From Euglena gracilis (taxonomy: Eukaryota > Euglenida > Euglenophyceae > Euglenales): a stretch of DNA of 64,000 nt. Location of the stretch: the NCBI GenBank assembly GCA_039621445.1, contig CP154956.1, positions 71,856,914 to 71,920,913 of the forward strand, written 5' to 3'. The notes beneath the pieces were generated by a model. That model was not told the DNA's origin, searched no databases, and was given only the letters and a program-made list of their open reading frames with translations. Position numbers and translations under genes: made by a program. How positions within the stretch are numbered: the first letter of the stretch is position 1; each line of letters begins with the position of its first letter. Shown piece by piece: positions 29,898 through 41,388 of this stretch.

Positions 29898-31927
29898 TCA
29901 TGCACACTGACAGTCCCAAGAAATACAACCCATGCATATTGGCTCACAAAGTTGGCAACAATCTTGCAAAATGCCAAAAATCAGCTTTACCCCCTCGAGA
30001 ATGCGAGTGGGTACTCAGCCACAGGGCCCCACCGCCTATGTCACCCCATAGGCTTGGGCTGTGGTGTACACATTGTGTGTGCAGATTTTGGCACACTGTG
30101 TTAGTAAAAAGTGCCGTGCGGACAGCCAATTCCATTCTCAGACACAACAAAGATAAATGGTGTTGCAGAACATTCATCGGTCTATCTACTGGTCTGCCAC
30201 CTAATATATTGTGGAGAAGGTGCAATCGGTATGAGGTGAAAACGGCTAAAAAATATGGCGAAAATGAAAAAAAAATTTTTAAAAAAACTTTTAACTTGTG
30301 GGGAAACTTAATCTTTGAGGCAAGTTACAACCAAAACTTGTCACTCCTCCGTTGAAGGGCAATTTGGAGGTCCAAAGACGGCATATGCACCTCCGAAACC
30401 TGATCCCGGTCCCCTTCAGTCCCTGCCTCGCTGTGGCGTGGTGTGCCGTTGGGTAGCCACGGCGCTGCTGTGGGGGAGCTGGAGGACGCACTCTCAGTGG
30501 CCGCATCGCTCACCGGCGGTGCCTTTCGAACCACTGAAATATTCACTTGATCAACACATTCTTTCCCTGACAGATATAGAAATGGTTCATTGGGGGCTTT
30601 CCACTGCAACATGTATATGGATACATATAAATCTGTAAATGTAAATCCAAATACAAAATCTGTGAATGTGTAAAGATGTGTGTGTGTGTGTGTGTGACCC
30701 AATTTGATACCAGGGGGACACAAACACTTTGGAGAGCTGACCATCATCGGAATCCACCAGCCAGACCCCAGTTGGAAGCACTTAAAAAAAAAAATTCCGG
30801 ATATGACGGAATCGAAATTGACCCCACAAAACCATCGCACAGACCGATGGAGGGAAGCGGCACCGGGCACTGTGCTGGGCGATCTTCGCAGCGCCAGCCC
30901 ACCATTCGCGGCCGCGTTACTTTGGCGGCCGCCAGGCGCAAAGGGGGCTGAATGGCGCTATACCCCCGTGATGACTTGGAACAATGTTGGAAAGGGTTGG
31001 GTTTGGCCACCTCATTATGTTGCAGGATTGGACTCTGCTCATCAGAACGGTTAACGAGAATCGGCGCAAAAAAAAATTCCCACAGTGTTCACCGCAGCAA
31101 GCTCGCGCTACATCTTTTCATTCAAGGCCAAGAAAGAAAAGCTCCTTGGAGGATAAGACGTATGAGAAGGATTACGATGGTGCATGCAAGCCAGAGCAGT
31201 CAGTCCTAAACGGGGCAAAACAACAAGCTACTTTCCCAGGGCGGTCAACTCGAAATCTACAGAAAAACAGGCAAAACCAGGGTGACAGGAAAAATTGATT
31301 TCTGACATCCTTGGACCATCGTCCATATCCCAACTGCACTCCAGATCGGCCCTTGGCTGCCCATTGACAAAAGGTGGCTTGAAAGGGGAGTCCGTAGTAA
31401 AAACAAAACCATCTCAATTCCATGAAGACCAGCTTGATGCGAGCAATTATGGCAATCAATGGCCCCCAATATTGGTGTCGTTCATCAAATCTCCAAATGA
31501 CTGCTTGAGCCGTCACATACTTCGCATGAAATTGCCTATAAGACACTTGTATTATGCATAGCTCGGTCTCTATTCAACGCATTTGCGCATTGGTCATTTT
31601 CAATAATAAATATTGGATGATGTCTAAAATCTTGCATTCTGTGTGATATGTTGGATGTCTTGGAGGGTGTTCAAAATAGATGTGCAGATGTTTAGTTTCG
31701 ATTGGGGTCATCCGTCAGATGTAGTCAACGGACCTGCTGTGGACCACAAGCCCCCTTTGGGTAGTCTCCCAGGGTGCCGAACTCGGGGATGTTGCATTCC
31801 TCTCCGAAGCACCGACCGACTGGGTTGCCCTGAACCCGATGTCCATGAACCCTCGACGTGTGGGTGCCTCGATTCACAGGCGTCTGCAGTCACTGTCGAG
31901 TCATATTTTATTGCAGTTGCAGGGTCA
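29896..31927. other. Unassigned DNA; one weak minus-strand coding candidate near 30360-30550
   Basis: Around 30355-30545 the minus strand reads a Ser/Pro-rich frame (for example VSEVHMPSLDLQIALQRRSD) with exon-like composition; around 30850-30960 another GC-rich patch occurs. Neither has a recognised motif or clear splice partners. The rest is AT-rich with no signal. Confidence 0.25.
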
Positions 31928-31950
31928 GCCAGTGACTAAGTGATTGTATG

Positions 31951-31954
<4 letters not shown>

Positions 31955-32045
<91 letters not shown>
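31955..32045. repeat. (CA)n microsatellite
   Basis: About 45 CA units, bordered on the left by a 24-bp sequence (31928-31951) whose inverse occurs at 52122-52145. Confidence 0.97.
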
Positions 32046-32047
<2 letters not shown>

Positions 32048-33282
32048 CGTGCAAACGCACGCACGTACGCACGCGCAGGATTGCATGGGAACTCCTGGTG
32101 GATGAGGTGACCCCCCACTATGCACCTCGCCAGGAAAAGCTCCTTGGGCGCCAAAGGCGCCGAAGGATAATTTTGACCTAAACATCGGCGCCCCCGCAAA
32201 TACGGGAAGGGGTGGGGGGGTCACCCCCCACCCACCAGGATGGGGGGGGGGGGTCGAACCCCCCACCCACCACATATTTTGGGGATTCCCATACCGCCCT
32301 TCGCATACACGCGCGCGCACACACACACTCACGCGCGCGCACACACACGAAAGCTGCGCACATGGCATAGGGCATTTCCAGCAACAAAGGAAAAAATAAT
32401 ACTTCAGGTGTGGTGTGCGATTTAACGGTGTGTGGAAAGACGTTCTGTGCTGTGAAGCAGCTGTCTGGGTGGGCAGCGTACCACTGGGCGGTGACGGGCG
32501 GGTCTTCAAAAAGTCCTCTGTTGGCACAGCCTGGCCCCTTTAAAAAAAGAACCGTGTGTGGGGCCTTACAGTGGGTGTCTCACTTTGATGAGTGCAAGCT
32601 CAGAGGCGAGGAAAGAGAAGGTTGGTGCGTGGACCTTTCTTTTATGAGACCTAAATCCGAAACCTAACCCAATTCTAATCCTAACCCTATCCCTGGCCAA
32701 TAACCCAAACCCCAATGCTATTCCTTGAATAGCTTTCCGCACTGCACACACAGGCTTTTTTTTTATCCGCACTGCACACACTTGCCAGGGACATCTCCGG
32801 GGGGGGGGACAAAAGCACAGGGAGTGTTAAACGCTCTTGTTGAACGCTGGGGAGTCCCGGGTTATTCACTTTCTGGGACCCACCCTGGAGGGACACAGTG
32901 GTTTAAAGCTGTCAAAAGAACTGACCACATTACACACAGCCAGGCGTTTCTGGCCAATAACTGGTGTGGGACAAGTATGACAAACCTTTTGAAAATCATG
33001 TGCACAATACATTGGGGGCGTTCTGTGGGCATCGCCCACCGCACGACGGTGTTGTCGCGGGTGGCGGGAGCCGTGAGGGGGTGCGGCGGTTGGGACGGCG
33101 GGTGGCCGGTGGAGGCCGTGCTGGGGCGCTGGCGCGAACAGGGCCTGGCGAAGCTCGGGGGGGGGGGGGGGGCTGAAGGGCAGGGGGTTGTGGGTCCGGA
33201 AAGGATGTCCCAGGCGGGTTGGGGGGTGCGGTGTTGTTCAAGGGGGAATTGAAATGGGTTCCGAACTCACCCTCCCCCACTG
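32046..33282. other. Intergenic repeats and an ambiguous GC-rich patch
   Basis: Contains a GGCGCC-type repeat (about 32150), C/G tracts (32240-32250), and TCCGCACTGCACACAC twice (about 32736 and 32767). At 33000-33180 a GC-rich patch is open on both strands (plus strand: GRSVGIAHRTTVLSRVAGAV). It lies just past the helicase stop and was not assigned. Confidence 0.35.
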
Positions 33283-33543
33283 CTAAATAGGACATTGGTC
33301 GGGAAGGAGGGATAGGGGCAAGGTTTGGGGATCCGATTTTAGGCGAAAGCCGGAGCCGACAGCCCTGCAGCAGCAGAACTGTCTGTGGCTAAACTGCGGC
33401 AGAGCAAAACAAGCGAAGGAGTGGGTGCTGGGCCGGGGGCTGCCTCGGGACCCTGGGCGGCGAGGAACAGCAGCCAGCGAGGCTCCCGGCACGGTGTGGT
33501 ACTGCCACCGCTCCCACGCGTTGGCGACGAGGGCCCCCCATTC
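33283..33543 (-). CDS. Helicase exon l (C-terminus, stop at 33283-33285)
   Basis: Acceptor CTGCTCAG|GAATGG. Encodes EWGALVANAWERWQYHTVPG, matching the usual short helix after HPVW, then a Pro/Arg/Ser-rich tail and a TAG stop. A further splice inside the tail cannot be excluded. Confidence 0.65.
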   Translation of the reverse strand, partial: EWGALVANAWERWQYHTVPGASLAAVPRRPGSRGSPRPSTHSFACFALPQFSHRQFCCCRAVGSGFRLKSDPQTLPLSLLPDQCPI

Positions 33544-36500
33544 CTGAGCAGGACGAAAATGGAGACCAGGACACCGAGTGGCCCACTGAGTGGACCCTAA
33601 GGGGGGGGGCACTTTTCCCTGGATCCAAACCCACCCACCAATAATTTCCTTTAAATCCTACCCACACATGACCCCCTAACAGGGTTGTATGGGAATCTCC
33701 GAGGGGGGGGGGCCCCCCTTCCGAAAACGGGGGGGGGGGGGGTGGGGGGACCCCCCCCCTCCTACCTCCAGTTTTCGGTCGCCGAAAATTTTAGCCGCTT
33801 TTTGGGTCAAAAGGTCAATTTTTTCTGAAAATTCTCAAAAATGGGGGGGAATCAAAATAAATGTCCAACACCTAAATTGAAGCCTTAAAATGCCCTATCT
33901 AATAGTATTTTTGATTTCCTGACAACTCCCCCCCCCACCTGTCCCGATTTATGGTCATTTTTGGCCATTTTGCAAAAAAAAATTCATGTTGAGCCTCAAA
34001 AAATGTCCTAAAATACACTCCCGGTGCGAAGCGCCGGAAATTTTTTTTTGCCTCCGCAGAGGAGGAGGGGGGGGGGGTGGGTGGGGACCCCCCTTCCGAA
34101 AATGCGGGCGGGGGGCACCCACCCCCACCACCTTACCCCCCTAGGGGGGGGGGGGGTGGGGACCCCCCCCCCTACCACCTACCTCATGTCTGCGGAGCTT
34201 CTCATACAACCCTGCCCCCTAACCACCCCAAAATCAGGGGGAAAAAAAACTCTTAAAAAGGTTTCCTGGCCCGACCTTCGGCTGGGCAAAACTCACCCAC
34301 CCATCCACCACTCTTGAAAACCCACTCCCTCCAGAGGGAGGGGTGACACAAGAGTTGATTGAATCTTTGGACCAGACCATGAATGTCGGGGGGGGGGGTG
34401 AATAAGGAAAGCTTCGGGGTCAACCCAGCACAACACCACGCAAACAAACAAGCCTTCGGGCACGGAAAAGGCCGAAGGAAAATCGACACCCGCAGAAACG
34501 GAAGGGATAGGCCCCGAAACCTGCCACCCATTGGGCTTCCAGGATTCCCGTTCAGCCCTGGGGAATCTGGAGGGGGGGGAGTTGCAGTTGCGGCAAAACT
34601 CTGGGGCAGGCACAACCATTCATTTGGAACCCCCGTGAAATTTCCCCAGTCCACACCACACCCACCAGCCCACCCACCCACCCACCCACCCACCCACACA
34701 CCCACCTACACCCTTTTTTTTTTTGAAACCCCCTGACCTGGAGAGTTGAGAATTGACCCACCCACTGACCCACGACCCAGCCACTGCCCTCCAAAATCGG
34801 CCAAAACGCTGGCTAAAATTTGGCATAGGGCCCAAGCGAGGCACAAAATAAACAAGGGGAAAAGGTATGCCAAGCGTGAATCAGCCTTGCGGAGGGGGGA
34901 GGACCACACCGGGTGGGCCCCGAGGGCGGCAGCATGGCCGACCACAACAAGGCAGTACTTTGCCCGCGTCAGCGCCACGTTGAGCCGGCGGACATCCCGC
35001 AGGAACCCAGTGCCAGGGGGTGGGCGTGGCGGCCGCTGGTAGAGGGAGGGCTTCACTGCGGTATTTTTATCATGTTTTCAATCTTTTAAAAAAAGGTTTA
35101 ATATACTTTTCAAAAAATGAATATTTTGTATAAAAAATATTTCTGTACTTTGTAGAAATGAATTGATCTTGAAAAAAAAAACGCAGAGACAAAACACCAG
35201 CACCATCTGCTGGTCTTCCTTCGCTGACCCACCTGTGATGACATTGATCATTTTCCTGAGAGTTTGTCTGAGGAGGCGGCTTGGCGGAGAAAGGGAGGGT
35301 GGGGTCCGCCTGCAGACCCTGCCGGCCACCTGTCCAATGTCCTCGGGGGAGGTGCGCACAGTGCTGAACAGCACAATGTCGTACTCCGCCCCTGACAGGC
35401 ACAGCGGCACACCAGAGTGCCCAACGGGCTGGGGACACGCCGACCCACCGACCCAGGGCTGTCAAAAAACCAGTCACGACTTCCTCCCCCAGGTCGGTCA
35501 CTTTGTCCACCCTGGCCAAAACAGTTCAAAGCCAAAGGATTTTGGTCAAACCCCCTCAAAGAATTCGGCGACTTCAGCGCCGGGTGAATCACTTCTGGCC
35601 AAATCCTGGCAGACCCCTCCCCCAAGGGAAGGGAGGGGTCCGGAGCCCAAATCCAGCCAGTCACCGAACGAAGCAGTCAGTCTGCTGGGTTGCACTGGCG
35701 GTCCGGGGAGGAGGGGGGTAATGGTCATCTGTCGATGGCAGAAACGGTCCTCTTCCGGAATGTGGATTCCGCCAGGTTTTTACCCCCAGACCCTAGCTAG
35801 CCCTGCGCTGCGCTGCGCTCAGGGTGTGTGTTCGACCCTAAACCCTAAACCAGTAGTCATGCCAACAGACGGGGGTGGGGTGGCCCGGCCGAGCACACCT
35901 TGGCATCCGTCCACCGACTTCACCTCCAGGCCCAGTGTGAGCCAGTCCGTCCGCAGGGTTTGCTTCAGGTGCTGCAGACCAGGCAAAGTGTCGGAAAACC
36001 AACAGCAAAACACCCCCGCCACCCCTAAAAAAAAGCCCCCCAAAAATCCATCCTCAAAGGCAGCCCCGAAACCTCACAAAAGTTGTAAACACATTGGACA
36101 AAATCTGTGTTGAGCTCCTTCCTCTTGACTGTTGCTTCAACGAAAGAGACGAACATTATGGGACGTTTTAATTTAAGGGGTCAAAAAAAATTGTGTCTCA
36201 AACGGTACAAAGGTCAAAAAAAAACAAATTAGGGGTACTTTGTAGGGAAAATAAAAAAAGGATCTTGAATGAAGTGGGCCAAAAGGCCCCAGGGGAAAAG
36301 GGGAAAATGGTATTCCTCACTTCGGCCAACCACGGCCGAAGTGGGGCCGAGGAATTTATGTTTGGGTTGAAACTGAGTGAGTCACAAAAGGGGAAAGGAG
36401 AATATGGGGAGAAGAAGTGAGGAGAAAGGGGTGGTGGAGTGCAAGCTGCGTCCCAAGGGAGTGGGGTCCGAGGCCGGTTGTTTGCAACGCCACCGCCGAC

Positions 36501-39500
36501 TGCCAGAATTAGAAAAAGGGGAGGGACGGGGAGCTGGGATGAGAGGGATAGAAACTAGCGATGGGGAACGAGAAAGGGTAGAGAAAAGGAAAAATGGGAA
36601 ATAGGGGAGAGGGGGAAGGACAGGGGGGGCCCAAGGGGCAAAGCAAAAGTGGACTGGGTAAGGCGGTTCACTTTGACCAGGGCCAGAACCCTGAGCGTCA
36701 GTGAAACGTAGAAAATCGGGCTAGCCAAGGGGGCCTGCCAGAAAACAAAGAGAATGGGGAGAGAATAAACCAAATGAACCAGAACGGAGTGGCAAGGGTT
36801 GGTAAAGTGCCGCCACCCGAAAAACTAAAAAAAGGTGTGGACCCCAATGGGGAAAGAATAAGGGGAAGAAAGGGAGCCAAAAGCAGGTTGAGTGGGTTTG
36901 CTATCGTAAAAACCAAATTATGACAAATAATTTAACATAACCGGGGACCTAAGCAAGAAGGGGGAAAAAAAAAAATGGTGTGATGAAAATCAAGTACGGT
37001 GAAGCATTGAAAACGAGGGATAAATGAAACGAAGAAACGACCAATCCTTTCGCAGGCAAAATGGAAGGGGGAAGTAATATGAGAAATTAACGCAGTGAGA
37101 AGAAGTAATGGAAAAGAGGCGGAGAGAGTGTGCACTGAGAGAGAAGGACGAGTTGAAACAATTGGGGGAGCTGGAAACACTCTCTTTCGCGGAAACACAA
37201 AGAGGCTGGAAAAGGGACTTGAGTGTCCATAATGGCTGGAATGGGGCGGATTCCGACATAAGAAAAAGGCATCATTCCAACTTCAGGGCCAAAAGATTGC
37301 GTGGAAGTGTGCATCTGTATCCCCCCAGCCAAAACTCAGGTACAAAAATTACAAATGCACAAACACAAAGGCAAGCAGAAACAGAAAGACAAACAGAATT
37401 TGCACGAACTCAGCAGAAGTGGACAAAAAAATCCGAACCCTTCTTTTGCAACGTTCATGGTCACCTCTTTCCTCTTCCCACCGACGTGGCCACACACCCG
37501 GACTTGGGCGTTGTACGGGGAGATCACCGCGACCTGCCACGGCTCCACGCCGTACCCGTCCAGCAGCTCCCCGACCAGCTGGGCTACGACCTGGGCCTCT
37601 TTCGCGTTGAACAGCGACATCCCCTGGCCTGGGCAGAAGGTGCCATGAGCACCCTCCATGGACCCCTGAGGGGTTTCACACCGACCCCTGCAATCTGCAA
37701 TGATTGGCAAGCAATGCTGACTGGGTACAAGTGAATCTTTGACCAGGTAATTTATTTAGCCAACCTCTGCGGGTCCAGCCAGCCAACACCTTTTTTTACA
37801 CAGCCAGCAGCTCCCAGCCGGGCTGCTATAATAATAAAAATAATATAACCCCCCCCCTGTGCGCAGTGCCCCTATAAGTGCGCACCCTGAAAGGTCCGAA
37901 ACTACCTCCCTAAAAAGTGTGTGCCCCCCAACGGAGAAATAACTGTCACGTCTCAGGTCGGAAAGCACGCACAATTCTCAGAAGAATCCTAACCAGAAAT
38001 TTGGGTTTCTGTCGTCCAAACCCAAATTTGACACATAATCACTTGACTCATGGCTTGACCTCACAAGAAGGGGAAAAACTAAAAAAGAGTGGTGGAAAAT
38101 CAAGTACGTTGTTCTTTGCCCCATTAAATGCGCATTGCCCTAATAAATATGCACCCCTTGGGGTCTGAAACGACATCCTTAAAATGCGCGCACCCGTGCA
38201 CTTATTAGTGGGGAGTTTATATGAATTAATTTATATAATACATGTAATAATCGGTATAATTGCCCCACCATTTACCCATTTAGTCCTGATGTGAGCACGA
38301 TGTAAACAATTGGTGGGAGCTTGCAAACCACTCTCGACTCCTTCGACGTCGAGAAACACAAAGGGCTGGAAGACAGTGTCCTCGTGGAACGGCTGGGAAA
38401 AACAAAACAAAAAACTCCTGTGAGCAACGTCGCCAGCGGCATACATATACAACAAGAGAGTTACGTTTGGTTTGGTGAGAATTCAGAAGCTGATGAAAGA
38501 ATTGTGGATGTATTGATTGGGTGAAAGCTTGCCTGCTTCTTTTGAAAAAGGCGCGACTGGATGGAAAAAGAAACAGACCGATGCCAACACACCTCATTTT
38601 CATACTTTCATGCGCCCACCCAAACAGATTGTTCAATCCTTATCAGCGACGTGAGGGCTGGGGGACCTTCTGATAATCATCGGCGAGCACCAAGGGGCCG
38701 TTGATCAGCCGACCATTGTAGAAATGCGCGGAAGGGAATGCTGAGGTAGACGGGGTGGAGTGCCATGAGCCACAACATGAGTAGCAACATGATTCAGTCC
38801 AGTGGGTTGCCTGCCTCCTGTGAAATCACATTGGAGCCCAACGCCACGAACCCACCCGCGGCCACCACCTGCGATCTCCGGGTGCATGCGGTACTGAATC
38901 CGCAGCAGCATCGTGTCCGCCCCCAAAGACATCAGCCGCTGCATCATACTGCGCCCATAGCCTGATGTGACGTGGAGTGGTTTTGTGGATTGGACGGTCC
39001 CATAACCGGTCTTGCACTCATCATCATTAAATTATCAGAGGGCTCTGTGCCGGGAGGCACGTCGATGCAGAAAAAAAAAACAGATCTCAAAAAAGCATGC
39101 CTAGTGCATCATCTTGCGTCTTCACTTGTGTGCAGACGAGAAGGTGGGTGTGCATGTGTGTCTGGGTGTGGGTGGGTGGGTGGGTGGTTGGGTGGGTGGG
39201 TGTGGGTGTGTGGGCAAAAAATGTGGGCTGCCCTGATACCAGTCACCGATGTGACCTTCACCACCCAGAGAAACAAGGGTGGGCCACACCCTTCGCCGCG
39301 GCGTATTGGGAGATCACGGTGGCCGGCAGCTGCTGGGGGTCCCCCACCAGCACGAGGCGCTGCACGCTGCTCTTCAGCGCCACGAGGATCTCCGCCTCGG
39401 GTGCCTGCGCCGCCTGCGGCCCCAGGGGCATACATCTCTTTAAGGACCCCGGGGGGGTTGCTGGGCTAGGGCTAGAAATTTGGGCTAGCTAGAAATTTGG

Positions 39501-41342
39501 GCTGGCTAGCCCGGCGCCCCCCCCCAGGGGGGGGGGCTGGACCCCGGCTGGACCCGAACCGGGGCGAGCTGGACTGAAATCGGAAAAATGCCCAAAAATG
39601 ACCTGCAGAAAAAAAAAAAAAAAAAATGATGCATCTGAAACCCCCCAAAAATGCCCCAAACGCCCCCCAAACCCCATTTTTGGCCACTTTTGAACACAGT
39701 TTTTCAAAAAATTTCGGGCTGGCCGAAAATTTCTGGGCTGGACCCCCAAAAAGGGGCTGGCTAGCTAGGGCTAGCAGCACCCCCCCCCGGGGGGAGGGGG
39801 CTGCTGTGGCTGGGCTGGGCCCAAATCGGGGCTGGCTGCAGCCGCCCCCCCCCCCGGGGGGGTTCGCAAAACCTTAGAGAGATGTATGCCCAGGGGAGGC
39901 CTGTGCCGAAAAATCTCACCCCTCCCCTCCAAACAAGTCTCGGGTAATTTTCGGCAACGTTTATCAAAGTTTGACAAAAATTGTCACCACGAGGCGCTGG
40001 AAGAGACATTTTGGCTTTCTCTGGGAGGACTTGGGTGCCCCCCGGGTCGGAACGGGCTTCCGTTGCAGGTATGGCACATTGCGGAGTCAACTGTGGGGTA
40101 CTGTGGGGCCATGTGGGGATGGTGGAGGGTAACTGTGGGCTGACAACGGGGGATGTGTGGGGTGGTATGTAGGCAAAAATAATGATACACCAGTGGTGGT
40201 TTGGGCATTGGAATTGCGCTCGAGTTTGGTTTTTGGTCATGCCTCACAATTTGTTGGTCGCATCTCACAATTTCTGCTTGGTGGACACTCCTGAACACAT
40301 TCAGTCTTTGGCCAGTTGCAGGAATTCATCTTTTGTCTCTTAGAGATAAAAGCTATTGATATTTGGTTCCGGAGGGGTCTAGGGGGGGAGGGCACTCAGC
40401 CAGGCCAAAAGCCGAGCAAACCAAAAAAAAACACCCCAAAATTTGGCCACGTGCCGGAATTTCATAAAATCTGTTGCTCACAAAAGGGACGTTGCCATGG
40501 GTGGGGGTAAATGTGGGTGGGGGGGGGGAGTGTGCGAGGGAGTGTGGGGCGACATTGGGGGGGATGGGGTACCCCACAATGCTTTAGGCACAGACCCGGG
40601 CCCTACTTGATGCCATCGCTCACCGTGGGTTGGTTTTGGGTCCCTGCCCCTGCCTACCCACTGGAAATGACCATTTCGGATCTCTGGGCTGGGAGGGCAG
40701 GTGGGGGAGGGGTCGAACTCCCTCCAGTTCAGGAGAGTTCAGGAGGGGGTGGGACCCCGCCAAAACAGTCTGGTCTGGCCAAATTATCTGGGCACTTTTT
40801 GGGGAAAATAAATGTCAGAAATGAAGAAATCTTTGGCGCAAGTGCCGGAAATAAAGTTTTAACCTTTTGGGGGCTTCTTGGGCAGCCCTGTTGGGGTCAG
40901 TGCCTTGGCAGATGGGGGGGCTCAGGACCCGATCCAGTCCAGGTGGGGCACCCCCCCTCTGCCCATACACCCATATCGAACCCTGCTCAAAACCCTACAC
41001 ACAGAATGGCAAAAGAAAAAAATGTCAAATCAGCGAGGGAGTATACACGGGCATCAGGAGCTCGTACAGCTGTATATGCGTACACATCAAATATTTCCAA
41101 AAAGTATGGTAAAGCGTTTAAACAAAGTTTTACAAAAACTTTTGCATGCCTTTTGTGGTTCTTTTCTCATTGGAAAATAATAATAACAAGCGCCACCAAA
41201 TAAACGCTTTGAAAGCAGATAACCAGTGAAAGAACGAAATAAATTGTGTTCCAAGTGCGAGATCGTATTCAAATATAAAAAAAAAAAAAAAAAAAATCCC
41301 CTTTCCCCCCCCTCCCCCCCCCCCCCCCCCCCCCCTCCCCCC

Positions 41343-41388
<46 letters not shown>

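Noticed and set aside
29589-30104. His/Thr-rich ORF
   Set aside because: Produced by (CA)n and (CACT)n repeats.
35835-35851. Interstitial plant-type telomere (CCCTAAACCCTAAACC)
   Set aside because: Only two units; too short to distinguish from chance, although noted with the CCTAACCCT text elsewhere.
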